From contig CP136069.1 in assembly GCA_032622095.1 (NCBI GenBank), positions 70,515,319 through 70,579,318 of the forward strand: DNA of 64,000 bases, read 5' to 3'. The notes beneath the pieces were generated by a model that worked only from the letters and a program-made list of their open reading frames with translations, was not told where the DNA came from and did not search any database. Source of the DNA: Siphonodentalium dalli (Eukaryota > Mollusca > Scaphopoda > Gadilida > Siphonodentaliidae). The position numbers and the translations under genes are program-made. Positions 21,565 to 32,930 of the stretch are shown in pieces (position 1 is the first letter of the stretch; each line of letters starts with the position of its first letter).

Positions 21565-23949
21565 ATGAGGAGTTATCAATTGAAGTCGGTTACACCACTG
21601 AACATTTCTTTCAGAGATACTAGCTGTGAATGTGACAGTGAGAGTGGTATTTGTAAGGGTCGTGCATTTAAAACTGCTAATTTTGAAAGCCAGGTGAGCG
21701 AGACAGGTGGTAAAGGGGAACAGGATGCAGAAGTTTGTGTTGAAGATAGGGGTAAATCAGTAAGAGTTGCGCCTTGCGTTGAAGTTATTTGTGAGAACGT
21801 AGTTCTGAATAAGATATATGTGATTGATGAGAGCGACAAAGTTGCCGAGAATGTAGTTGTGCAAGTTGCAAAGAAATTCGAAAAGCGTATTGTGGCTCGG
21901 AGGAATGTGAAACGGTGTGTAAAGAGAACAAGTAATGTGACGGGTGAATATGGGGCGCCATCCCTGCAAATATTCGTTTTCGGAGATATTTCCTTGGATC
22001 CAAGCAGATATCTGCTCGCATTATGGAGATATCTCCTCGGTTTCAAGGAGATATCTGCTTGGAATATGGAGATATCTCTTCGGAAATATTTTCAAGGAGA
22101 TATCACCTTGAAACCGATGAGATATCTCCATAATGCGAGCAGATATCTGCTCGCAATATGGAGATATCACCTTGAAATATGTTCAAGGAGATATCTCCTT
22201 GGATCCAAGCAGATATCTGCTCGCATTATGGAGATATCTGCTTGAAAATATTTCAAGGAGATATCTCCATGTTCCGAGCATATATCTGCTTGGATGTATT
22301 TCGAAAAAATGGAAAAATCATTAATATTTCATGGCCGCGGTTTTCCAATGAGATATCTCCATAATCCAAGATATCTGCTTGGAATATCAAGGAAATATCT
22401 GCTTGGAATATGGAGATATCTCCTTGGGTCCAAGGAGATATCTCGTTGAAAACTATTTCAAGGAGATATCTCCATAATCCGAGCAGATATCTGCTTGGAT
22501 TATGGAGATATTTCCTCGGTTTCAAGGAGAGGAGATATCTCCTAGGATCCAAGGAGATATCTCCATAATCCAAGCAGATATCTCATTGGATCCAAGGAGA
22601 TATCTCCATAATGGACCATATTCCAATCAGATATCTGCTAGGAATAGCAATTCCAAGGAGATATCTCATCGAAACCGAGGAGATATCTCCGAATTACGAG
22701 GAGATATATCCGAAAACGAATATTTGCAGGGATGGCGCCCCATAGGTGAAGGCATATGTGATGGAAGTAGGATTGCAAGGGGTGAGGAGATACGCGAAGG
22801 GGTTGAGCAAGGTGGTAGCGTGGTTAATGAATGTTGTGAGTCGAGCGGTGTGCTGGTAGATGTGGGGATTGGGGGTGAGAAGATGGAGGTTGAGGAACGA
22901 GGTAGCGTGGTTAATGAATGTTGTGAGTCGAGTGGACGTGTGCTGGTAGATGTGGGTGTGAGGGATCGGGAGATATGCGACGAGACATGTGAGGAGATAG
23001 TTGTTGAACAAGGTGGTAGCGTGGTCAATGAATGTTCTGAGTCGAATGGTGTGCTGTTAGATGCGGTTGTGAGAGATCGGGAGATATGCGAGGAAACATG
23101 TGAGGAGAGAGTGGTTGAACAAGGTGGTAGCGTGGTTAATGCATGTTGTGAGTCGAGCGACGTGGTCGTTGAGGGTGAGGAGATATGCACGATTGCGGAG
23201 GCAGATCCAGTTTGTTGCGAGATTAGCGCGATTGAGTTTGATGTTGCAGCGGAAGTGGTTGTGGGTGGTCAGGAGATGTGTGAGGAGGTGGAGGTCTAGC
23301 AAGGTAGCGTGGTCAGTGAAAGTTGTGAGCAGAGTGGTGTGCGCGTCGATGTGACTGTTATTGATGAGGACATTGTTGATGGAAGCTGGGTTGAACACGA
23401 TTATTGCAAGAATTATGAGTCGAGCATGCACCAAGGTTCAAATGTAGAGTTTGCCGCGGAAATACGGGGCGAGCAGATATGTGAGAAGACGGTGGTTGGG
23501 CAAGGTGGTAGCGTGGTTAATGCATGCGGCGTGCATGATGTGGGTGTAGTTTTTGGAGATGGGGAGATATGTGAGGAGATGAAGGCTCAGAAACGTAGAG
23601 ACGTGGTTGTAGAGGTAGGTCCGATGAGTGAGTGTTGTGCGAATGGAAAGGCAGATAGCATGATTCCTGTTGTGAATAAGTACGTACTGGTTGAGTATCA
23701 GAAATCCATATACCCTGGTATTGTATAGAAGAAATGTCTGAGCGTGAATTGCTTGTTAAATGCATGAAGCGTGTTGGCGTTAAATATTCTAACTGCTTTT
23801 GCTGGCCGAAAAAATGTAATGACATTTCTTGGTATAATTATGATGAAGTGATCTCGTTTATTCCAGATCCACAACTGATCGAGGGGTCTCATTCACATTT
23901 CGCTGTTGGGGAATGTGCGTGGGACTCGGCGACGAGTAAACTGTTTTAA
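21565..23949 (+). pseudogene. Broken ORF for a repetitive Cys/acidic protein, split by an insertion
   Basis: The reading frame runs from ATG 21565 to the insertion at 21949, resumes after it at 22745 and continues to 23949. At the insertion the 6 bp GGTGAA duplication reads Gly-Glu on both sides, so removing the element rejoins the frame. After it, a 30-60 residue unit recurs with the core GGSVVNECCESSGVLVD and a REICEETCEE partner (six cores between 22803 and 23520). An in-frame TAG at 23297 and a one-base frameshift near 23726 break the rest. The last part (YVLVEYQKSIYPGIV, then KCMKRVG, then WPKKCNDISWYNYDEV) resembles a small C-terminal module I have seen in invertebrate transposon-associated proteins. 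No function is assigned. It may be an element-borne gene rather than a host gene. Confidence 0.6.
21949..22744. mobile_element. 796 bp element made of AGATATCT palindromes, 6 bp target duplication
   Basis: The ends are inverted repeats of about 38 bp: tatggggcgccatccctgca then aatattcgttttcgg at 21949, complementary to 22706-22744. GGTGAA flanks both ends as the target duplication. The interior holds about 23 copies of AGATATCT set in larger palindromes (caaggagatatctccttg, agcagatatctgct) every 20-35 bases. Open frames through it are repeat translations. No superfamily is assigned. Confidence 0.85.
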
Positions 23950-26140
23950 AAGTTATCATTACTTCACCTAACTAATATACTTTTTTTTATATGTGAATAT
24001 AATCACAGGTCCCCATTTTTTTGTTCTGGGGACCTGTGAATATAATGAAGGTGGAATTCATGCTTATAATGATGAATTCGAGCAACATGCATCGGGATAG
24101 CTTATCTAACACCAGGAACATGTACTTATATTTATGAAACACGGACATGCACTTGTTTTAATTTATCTCAACCGAGCACAAAGCTAAACGAGACAGGTAT
24201 ATACGAAAGGGATTCAAATATACAATGTGTGCTAATTTACATGTATTCGGATAATCCCATAGCATATCCCTGTCGTACGTTACTCGAATCTATCACAATA
24301 GTTTAACCTACACACAATATTATTTATCCTTACATATTGTCCAGTACGCGGGCACCTCTTCACAACATAGTTGTATTACATTTAAACAAAATGAATGTTA
24401 GTGTACGTTCATATTATTTCATCTGATAAAGCAAGGGATAGAGTGTTCACCCGACTATAACCAATGTCTACCGTGTAACGACAATTTATTTACTATGGTA
24501 TTCAGTTAACAATATTCGTTATACCATATGTGTACTAAATGTGTAAAAAAACAGTGGGGCATTTATTATGAAAATAAATTCTACAAATTGAACCTCGTTT
24601 TATATAATAGCCTGTATATATGCTATGCGCCTTTTTTTGTCAATCGTGTAATCTTTACTGTAACGCACATTATATATTGATATAGAAATACGCGTCAGAA
24701 AACATCATTAAGTATTTGGGACATGAATTCTCGCGAGAATCGAAATAATATTGAATTTGCATTGATGCCAGTACATGATTATGATACCTATATGTATAGA
24801 AATGACATTTCGCATATGACTGTGTCAGTTGTGTAACGTTGTGGTCCTTATTGTAACAAAGCATATTCCTACATCGTATACCAAACGTCAGATATCCTGA
24901 TTGTGTAGTTCGTCGCTGTATTTTCTTTATGAATAACAGGTTTTATCATCTTGTTAGCATATTTCGTAACTCTGGATTTCGACATGACTTTTATACAGAA
25001 ATTTATCAGATATTGTCCACCCCGTAACAAATATGTGTCTTTCGTGTTGCGCTGAAGTCCGTCGTGTAACACATATTATTTTTTCATCTATAAATGAAAC
25101 GTTATATATTTCAATTTCAGTTTTGTTCAATATTTGGTGGACAAGGAGAGTCCAATTCAATATTATGTTAGAAAGTGTGTGACATTTGATTATCTTGATT
25201 TAATAAAGTTTAATGTTGTGCTGAAATTAAATTTTTATGAGAAAAATGTGTTCCATTGTGGCCCCCATTGAAAACAAGCTATACAAAGGGTAAACGTTTT
25301 CTCGGTCTATGCATTACCGGTCAATACTCAATTCGGATCAAAAAGTACTCCAATATCTCTATTCTGAAAAATGATATACCAGATGATAATACTGTTACAG
25401 AAGAGACATAATTTCCAGACATCCACCATTCATAGCATCATAAAATATCAGTGCTGGATGTTTAAGCTCGAACTTCAGTCGTTTCTTCCAGTTCAATAGC
25501 TATATATCTCGAAATGATAACAACTTTCCCCATTATCGGAACTAAAAAAATGCCATGTGGCATATCTGTAATTTTGACCAAAATTGATATTGACTCATAT
25601 ATACACGCAGTACATAACAACTTTCACGTCATGAGAACGTAATAATAATAACTGAACTCCTGGCATCTAAGCACTATCAACAACAATTTAATAACAGCAT
25701 TGACGAATGCACTGAATCATACCAAGATACATTCTTTCGGCTTTTCATTGCAAAACGTTAACAGATAGGTACCATATTTCAAACACAATGGAACTATTGT
25801 ATGAGATTCTCATGAGATAACAGAAGCATGGGCAGATTATTTTAGCGATATTTTTCTGTTCCTTTAACAGACCCATATTTTGATAATTAGCATTGTGAAA
25901 ATGTTAACACATTTATCGCCAACGAAGCAAAGTCATGTTCTATATATGAGCCCTTAGATAGCATCACTATTTCCCCGGTTACTCGAACTGAAGTGATATA
26001 CTTATACCGCCGCCTTAATACGCCACAAGGTGGTGTAAGTTGTTTTGGAGATTTTGATTTTCTGTGGTCGACTGGGCGAATGCATTGTGGGAGATATTTT
26101 TTTTGTACCTTACTCAATCGTACTGATAGAATCACGTAGA
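23950..26140. other. Noncoding stretch with one perfect hairpin
   Basis: An 11 bp perfect stem (cacaggtcccc 24004-24014; ggggacctgtg 24028-24038) with a T-rich loop stands out. Otherwise I see AT-rich sequence without recognised genes. Confidence 0.45.
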
Positions 26141-26141
26141 T

Positions 26142-26280
26142 GCTGAAATTGTAAAGTTAACGCCACCGGTGTATAATATGTTTTTGAAAATATGACTCAA
26201 TCGTATCGATATAGTCATGACAGGCTGAAATTGTAAACTTAAAGTCGCCGGTGTAATAATATGTTGTTGAAAATATAAAT
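26142..26280. repeat. 81 bp tandem duplication
   Basis: The phrase gctgaaattgtaaa is followed by cgccaccggtgta and ataatatgttttg, and this recurs about 81 bases later with modest divergence. A partial third copy precedes it. Confidence 0.55.
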
Positions 26281-26458
26281 AATCTGATAGCCTGAAAATA
26301 ATGTATAACCCATTGGGATCCCCTGGTGTAGTGAAGTGAATTATGGGTAATTTTAATTGGAGTGCGCAAGTCTGTTCTGTTGTAGTAACCGCGATCTTTT
26401 ATTTTCTGTTCATCAAGTCAAAATTGTATCGTATACACAATGTGTTTGTACCGATGGA

Positions 26459-26538
26459 TGTATCGCGACTCGACTCGTTTTTCGTGGTCATATAGGCCCT
26501 ATATAACATATGATCACGAAAACGAGTCGCGATATCTG
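26459..26538. repeat. Inverted repeat
   Basis: The arms tatcgcgactcg...cgtggtcatat and atgatcacgaaaacgagtcgcgata face each other over a short loop (aggccctat). The left arm has a 5-base duplication (actcg). Confidence 0.75.
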
Positions 26539-26728
26539 ATAGAATTCCAGGAATCGTACATTCACTTTCAATTGTATAGATTCTCTCAATCTGCCGCGAA
26601 ATTCCCAAAATTGTATTTTCATTTTCCATAGGATTTTCCGAATTTCCACTTTCACTTTTACCACGCAAAGCGACCTTAGTTGACACATATATATGACAAA
26701 TAGTTTTATGTAGCATTGCTTCTGTCAT

Positions 26729-27107
26729 TTAATTAAAGCTCACCTCGTTAAAACGCATGTCAATCGTATTTGTTTACAAATTGCATTTGGTGCGACGATT
26801 TGCAGTAGGTCCCTATTTGCGGAGGTCACTTTGCGGGAGTCTCCGAATTCGCGGAGGTCCCCTAAAATGGGCGATCTATGTAGATTTTAATGAGGGAACG
26901 GGTGCGTATATGTCAATTGATACGTATTTTAAACAAATAACGACACGATCATCATAATAGAGGTCTTTTCTATCAATTATATATGCGCCGAGTTCACTTG
27001 GTGCAAATCAAACGGCGATAAATAGTCTCGTGTGCCAGAAGGACCCCTTAAAGTTGTGAATAAGATGAATATTTATTAGATGTTATTTAACAAGTCAATC
27101 AAAAATA
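26729..27107. other. Stretch without recognised gene
   Basis: The open stretch at 26757-26957 lacks a recognisable motif. I see no element ends. Confidence 0.3.
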
Positions 27108-27157
27108 GTATTATTCATTAGTTAGCGCCTATATTAGCGCTAACTAATGAATAATAT
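27108..27157. repeat. 21 bp-arm hairpin
   Basis: The left arm ends cattagttagcgc and the right arm begins gcgctaactaatg, around an 8-base loop. It may be a stand-alone foldback or an element end. Confidence 0.75.
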
Positions 27158-27245
27158 TTTATATTATAATTATATTATAATTTATATTTAATGGCTAATA
27201 ATATGATCTTGGTGGCGTTACCATTTCTGACTATGGTTTTCTTGT

Positions 27246-27655
27246 CTTAATAAAGCTTCTGGTTTTGATGGAATCAACTATGAACATATTAACTACGGCG
27301 GCGATGGCCTTGACTCACCTCTTTAACTATTTTATGCGGTTTGAATATATTCCACCTGCAGCTAAGCGCGGAATGATATTTTCTTTATACAAGGGTAGCC
27401 GTAAACCGAATGACCCTTGTGATAGTTACAGGGCCATAACCCTTCTGCCTGCTATATATAAACTATATAAAAGTTTACTTCTCACAAGGCTGGAGCTTCA
27501 TACGCCATCATTGATAAATACTCATCCTTTGCAAAATGGATTTCAGCGTGATGTCAGCTGCATGACTTCCTCTGCATCCCACGCTGGATTCCAATGCAAC
27601 AAGGAACAAGGCGGGGCGGGGATACTATGTCACATCTACTCTACTCCATATACAT
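27246..27655 (+). mobile_element. LINE fragment, RT N-terminal half
   Basis: The frame begins LNKASGFDGINYEHI then NYGGDGLDSPL, changes frame near 27325, and continues FEYIPPAAKRGMIFSLYKG, DSYRAITLLPAIYKL and THPLQNGFQ. These are RT fingers and palm segments before motif A. The fragment is cut at both ends and out of frame, so it is dead. Confidence 0.8.
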
Positions 27656-27659
27656 AAAT

Positions 27660-29096
27660 AGTTTACTATATGCTTGAAAATTCACCATTACGATGTGTTC
27701 CATGGAGTGGTACGGTCGATTTGTTTGACATTTCCGGCGATGTTAGTAGAAAGCTGCATTCCTCCAATCAGCATAGCGCCTGAATACTAAATTAATAGTT
27801 TCACACACCCGAAGAAGTCCTTAATATGTCCATGTACCTTTATCCAGAGTATGCGAGACTCACAGTGCTGGCTCTATAACGCATCGTGGAGATATCGCGA
27901 ACGCTACGGGAATTGACGAGATCTCATTTCAGACGATGTTTGAAGTACCTGTTTAGTTGTTATGTGGAGTGAATAATTCCAATAAAAAGTAAGTAACATG
28001 TTTTATTTACTGAATAAGTCTATTCTTCGTGTTTGGTTGTATGTTTTGATTGTAGTTAATTAATGTTTTCTGACCGCAGAAACGTAAATTCGATGGCTTT
28101 ATTCGACGATTGTTCTGGTTGTTTTGATTGTCAACGAACAATGGGAAAACTACGAACATTTAATTTTTCTTCAATTAAATAAACGTAATTGGTCGTGTGG
28201 GATAAATTTTGTACTCCTAAAGTTTCTTAATAATTGATTTTCCAGAAAATGTCGGTTACGTTTACGAAACTGCAAAACTTTTATCTAAGTATCAAAAGAT
28301 CGGTTGTGTATCCTAATTTCGACTTATTTTTCAGTAGAAATAGATTGTTCCTATCTAATCACAAAAAAAGGTAGATTGCTTCATATAATTTCGACCAGAC
28401 AAGTCTGTTTGTGTTCATAAGACAGTATTCCTACAATCTAAGCAATTTCAGTTTGATCTTGTATTAGATTACCGAAAATTACTTGTACAAAGTTTCCAAA
28501 AAATTCACCTTTTCGCCAGGTGCAATGAAAACATGCCATGGCACCAGTGATGGCACTCAATAATTTTGTTGGGCGATTCACTAGACAAATTTAACAAAAC
28601 CCACTGGACAATTTAGCTTTGAATAATATTGGAACTGTTTTACTTGTAATGTACCGTGGAATTAACTTAAAATTAAATGTGTCTTATATAATAATAAACA
28701 CACAATCTTGCAAGTTTTGTTTGGGATCTTTTCATTGACAGTTGTGCTTCACATGCGTTAAACAGATCAAATTATTGTCATGATATCATCACGTGCATTG
28801 TTGGACTAGCAAGTTAGCAACATCTATTCTCTTTCGTCCTAGAAAGTTCTAATATTATGCCAAGTTAGTTATCATCATTGAAATCATATGTTATTTTTAC
28901 ATATGACAACATATGGAATGTGATGTGTAACAATAAAGAGCGTTCCTTGTTTTATTAAATGTATGTCTAATACATTTACATTTACTACATTTAAATTAAA
29001 TTATTAAAGAGCTATTATCTCATAGTAGAATGTAAAAAAAGTTGAGTATTATGTCACTTTATCATATTGCTGTAATGTATGTTTATTTTTTTGCAG
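27660..29096. other. Intergenic or intronic stretch
   Basis: No gene is recognised. A good splice donor context (aaaaagtaagtaac near 27985) and an acceptor (tatttttttgcag ending 29096) could bound an intron of about 1.1 kb, but the upstream exon is not identifiable. Confidence 0.25.
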
Positions 29097-29240
29097 ATGC
29101 CAAAACTTAAAAAACGTAAGAAGATTACAATGAACAAGAAGCATGCATGGAAAACAAATTCAACGTCGCCTCAGGAATATCTGTATGATACTCATTGTGA
29201 TGTTAATTCAGGATTCGTTATGTTTTTAAATATTTTATGA
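29097..29240 (+). CDS. Possible small ORF or first coding exon, basic N-terminus
   Basis: Directly after a consensus-like acceptor, ATG opens a 47-residue frame starting MPKLKKRKKITMNKKHAWKT. It is rich in Lys at the start and ends at TGA 29238-29240. No family is recognised. It could be a short host exon, the start of a decayed transposon gene, or chance. Confidence 0.2.
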   Translation: MPKLKKRKKITMNKKHAWKTNSTSPQEYLYDTHCDVNSGFVMFLNIL

Positions 29241-30213
29241 CTTTCTATATAAATGTCCCATCTCAAAAACACAGCTGATGGGAGCCTATTCACAATAAAA
29301 CAATGTCTTGATCTTTTCTTCACTTTAACCCTTTCATATACTTACTTACAAATATGGGATCAGAACACTTATATGGTGTTCGAGATTTTGAATAGGCGCC
29401 TAGCTTTTGTTTTCATTACAAATTTTATCATTGTCACTTTTTCTAATATGGGATTATTATAATGCCCAAATTATTTAGGCTAGACCAGAATTACGGTCTC
29501 TATCTCAAATGTACCATAAAACAATGTTAACACAATTCTACTGCCATGCTGGAATTATTGACAAATAGCCACTACAATATAATTGAATGGGTTGATTATA
29601 AGTATGTGCAATTATGGATGTTTAAAGCTATTAGGAATGTGGAGTTGTTTACTCAAATCACCCATATTAGATGATCATGTAACACCTATCCAGTGTAGTT
29701 GCGTTCATTGCGAATCGATCTTTACATGAGTCATGTGAACGCACCCGAACGAGGAGCACCTGGAAAATTCTCTCGCACGATATTTTAATATTTATTTGAC
29801 TCTTTTTAACAACTATTTCTTATCCAATACTGTATTAATGTATAATATTACTTGTTGATGCCGTACAGCTCGGTAGTGATACATTATTAGCAAACAACTT
29901 GAGAAAAATAACGTTTTTTCGACTTCAGAAACCGACCACGTGAATTTCTGAGCGCCGCCATTTTGAGATTTCGGCAAACTTGAATAATAAAACTTAAAGC
30001 ATACAGCTTTCTTCCAAAATAACAAATACTACACAAATTATTTACTACATCTATTATATCAAAGTATAATCTACACACATTTAACCGAAGTTAAAATAGA
30101 CTATTTAGATCATTTGGCATAAATTCTGACTGATAGTTTTCATCCATATTAATAACAGCACGGTAATATAATAAATATTCGAAAAGGTAGGACTGCAGAG
30201 TGCCTCTGCCCAC
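29241..30213. other. Noncoding stretch
   Basis: No convincing gene or element end is seen. Short open frames on both strands lack motifs. Confidence 0.35.
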
Positions 30214-31260
30214 GGCCAGGATAGCCTAGCTGAGGTACGTGCCACATAAAAAGACCAGGTCCTCCCCATAGACCGTGCTGTTCTGTTTAGAATTCATTAC
30301 AACTATTTCGAATATAAAGCTGCACAAAAATGCAGTAGTGTTGACATATATATATATACTTTCGAGTACTATCTTCTATATTTAATGTGCACAATGTGCT
30401 AACTCTATAGAATATAAACGACCAATATATCCATAGTCACACATGAGTGAATCAAAGTTATTAAAATATCTTGACAAACCCTTTGTCTGCTCAAAAAGCG
30501 AACAAACATCTCTACCTGTACTGCTTGCTGACAGTAAAGGCAAATACCTGGAGTCTATAGCACTGCAATGCAGATCGAACAACCCACAGGGAATCAAGTT
30601 CTGGTGCAAGAGCGGAGCGAATCTAGACGATGAAATCTTTTGGCTACACAGAAACCTCAGACACAAGGTACGGAAACATGAATATATCACTCTCATAATC
30701 TGGCTTGGAACATGTGATCTAACAAAAATCGACAGATCACAAAGAACAATACATCTCCAATCACATGACGACGAAGCTGTAGTCAATACTATCGCAGCAA
30801 AATACCGACGTCTCCTGGAAATAGTGAAAAGCTACCCTACTATCAAACCAATACTGCTTGAGATACCAATATACTCAATACAGCGTCACAATCTAATTAA
30901 AGCAAACAAAGAAAGTGAAGAATACGCTGAAGAAGATCTGAAATTGTACCAACAAATCGATCTCCTAAACATACAGATCAGAACCATCAGCGAAGAGCTT
31001 ACAGGGAGCGGAACCACTTCACCGAGGTTCTCACAAGACCTCTTACAAAATAGAGGCGGGGTAACAAAAGGTCAGAGAAATTACTGGAACTTCAGGCTAT
31101 TAAAAGACGGTCTGCATCCTGACAAGATACTGGCCAAGACCTGGTACAGGCGACTCCAACATAGAATCAACGACTTCTGCTATATACTATAACAACAAAT
31201 AAATGATGAAAGGGACAAGGTCTAGCAGGAGGGTGAGTACTGGCCAGGATAGCCTAGCTG
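30214..31260 (+). repeat. Exact 19 bp direct repeats bracketing an ORF
   Basis: The 19-mer ggccaggatagcctagctg occurs at 30214-30232 and again at 31242-31260, in the same orientation. The 1 kb between them is filled mainly by the SGNH-like ORF. The repeats may be target duplications or element-internal direct repeats. Flanking bases differ on both sides. Confidence 0.8.
30443..31192 (+). CDS. SGNH/GDSL-hydrolase-like protein, intact
   Basis: This is an unbroken 249-residue frame from ATG. Block I is VLLADSKGKYL with candidate nucleophile Ser31. Block II is CKSGAN (Gly58). Block III is WLGTCDL, in which the usual Asn of GxND is Cys. Block V is KDGLHPDKI with Asp222 and His225. Ser, Asp and His are therefore all placed as in SGNH hydrolases, although activity is not assured. 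There is no signal peptide or membrane segment. SGNH domains occur in ORF1 of several LINE lineages, and a related domain sits in ORF1 at 52600-53020. I therefore infer an origin from, or service to, a retroelement. A domesticated host gene is the alternative. The frame being intact among dead elements is notable. Confidence 0.7.
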   Translation: MSESKLLKYLDKPFVCSKSEQTSLPVLLADSKGKYLESIALQCRSNNPQGIKFWCKSGANLDDEIFWLHRNLRHKVRKHEYITLIIWLGTCDLTKIDRSQRTIHLQSHDDEAVVNTIAAKYRRLLEIVKSYPTIKPILLEIPIYSIQRHNLIKANKESEEYAEEDLKLYQQIDLLNIQIRTISEELTGSGTTSPRFSQDLLQNRGGVTKGQRNYWNFRLLKDGLHPDKILAKTWYRRLQHRINDFCYIL

Positions 31261-31261
31261 T

Positions 31262-32930
31262 TCTCTCCCCCAAACTAGATGTCCATACATCATTACATTA
31301 GTAAGTCTTTATTCATTCACCATTGTACTTACATAAGTGATATACACATGTAATGGTATTAGAATATATATAATAATAATTATAACGGTCAGTACACAAC
31401 AATAGTTTTGAAATAGAAAAGAAAGTGACGTGGAGTGCAATGATTAAGTTATCCAGGAGAGCAGTTTGCAGTTTCATTAATAAGTCGGATAAACTTACAT
31501 AACTTTCTCATAATATGTGTCTTACTATTAGCTAACAGAATTTTGAATTTCTTTTCATTGTGATTTCTGACATATGATTTTGGTAAATAAAGATGTCTTT
31601 CGCGGGCAAAAAACTCGCATTCAAAAATAACATGGTATTCATTCCCAGTGACTTTCTTCGTACAAAAAGTGCATTTCCGATTAACATACGATGTGTTGTT
31701 CCAACGACCAATTTCCACTGGCAGGAAATGATTCGCGGTTCTAAACCTTGCTAATGTATAAATATCTTTGTGGTTCAATGAGCCTAGATAATTTTCCATT
31801 GTAAATTTATCTTTTATAAGTTTATAGGCACGACCCTTTGACGATGATTCCATCGAGGCGTACCATTCTTGTCTAAATTGGTCGCTCAGCTTTCGCTTTA
31901 ATGTGGATTCTACGTGTTTATCGTCTAAACCGTTTCTTTGGTATAACCATACATATGATAAACCAGTATTATCTAAAATTGCTCGGAGCGATTTAAGCCA
32001 TGAAAATTCATGTATTTTTTCATCTGAAAGTGAATACATTAAATCGTATAATTGACTGCTCAATCGGTTACATTTACCTGCTAATAATTTCATCCAGAAT
32101 TTCACTATTCGAAATTTGATTTTCACATGTAAGGGTTGTCTTCCCAATTCCCCATACACCATATAACTGGGCGTTGAGGGTTTCAGATGTAGAATCAGTT
32201 TGCAGAATTTAAGATGTACTCGTTCAATCATAGAGTTATCACCCGTACCCCATACCTCACAGCCGTATAAAAGAATCGGTACAACTAATGAATCGAATAA
32301 TTTTAGCTGTGTCGAAATTGAAAGTTTGTTTGTTCGCCCAATTTTTATTACTTCGTACATCGCTTTGGTGGCTTTGGTCGATACTTGCTTTTTCATTTCG
32401 GCGAAAGATCCTGTTCGATTTAATATTACTCCTAAATAGTTAAATGTGTTTACGACTTCAAGTTCTTTGTTGTTATATCTGAACGATACATGCTTCAATT
32501 TCCGTTTTGAGAAACAAATAATTTTAGATTTTGGTATATTAACCCTAAGCATCCAGGTTGTACAGTAATCTTCAAAATAATTAATTTGTAATTGCAAATC
32601 TGCTTCAGATTCTGAGAATAGCACCGTGTCATCAGCATATAGTAGCGCGAAAAGTTTCAAGTATCGATCGAGTCTATCTTCACACTCTTGAGATATTGAT
32701 TCTACACCTTTTATGTCAGTACTCCCTAGAAAATCTTGCAGGTCGTTAAGGTATAAACAAAATAAAAATGGTGATACATTGTCTCCTTGTTTTAGGCCCG
32801 TATATGAAGGGAAATACTCTGACGATTGACCGTCGTGGACAACTTTTGACTTGATACTGGTGTATATGTCAAGAATAATTCTATGCATTTTACCTTTAAT
32901 GTTATTCAATGTTATACACGAATATAGCTC
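31262..32930 (-). mobile_element. LINE fragment: RT from after motif A to 3' end
   Basis: The minus frame ends at 31449 and is intact for about 490 residues. It shows GLKQGDNVSPFLFCLYLNDL, the catalytic LFALLYADDTVLF, FNYLGVILNRTGSF, VPILLYGCEVWG, VYGELGRQPL, and a terminal CTFC...EYHVIFEC zinc knuckle. Sequence upstream of about 32930 on the minus strand is not RT, so the element was truncated or rejoined after the YKLL-type palm region. The short 3' UTR contains AATAAA at about 31309-31314 (minus). This is the least decayed RT in the window, but it lacks motif A and the endonuclease and is incapable of autonomous movement. Confidence 0.9.

Noticed and set aside
22253-22573. Minus-strand open frame rich in ISLDP and YLL words
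   Set aside because: It lies wholly inside the palindromic element; palindromes give similar words on both strands.
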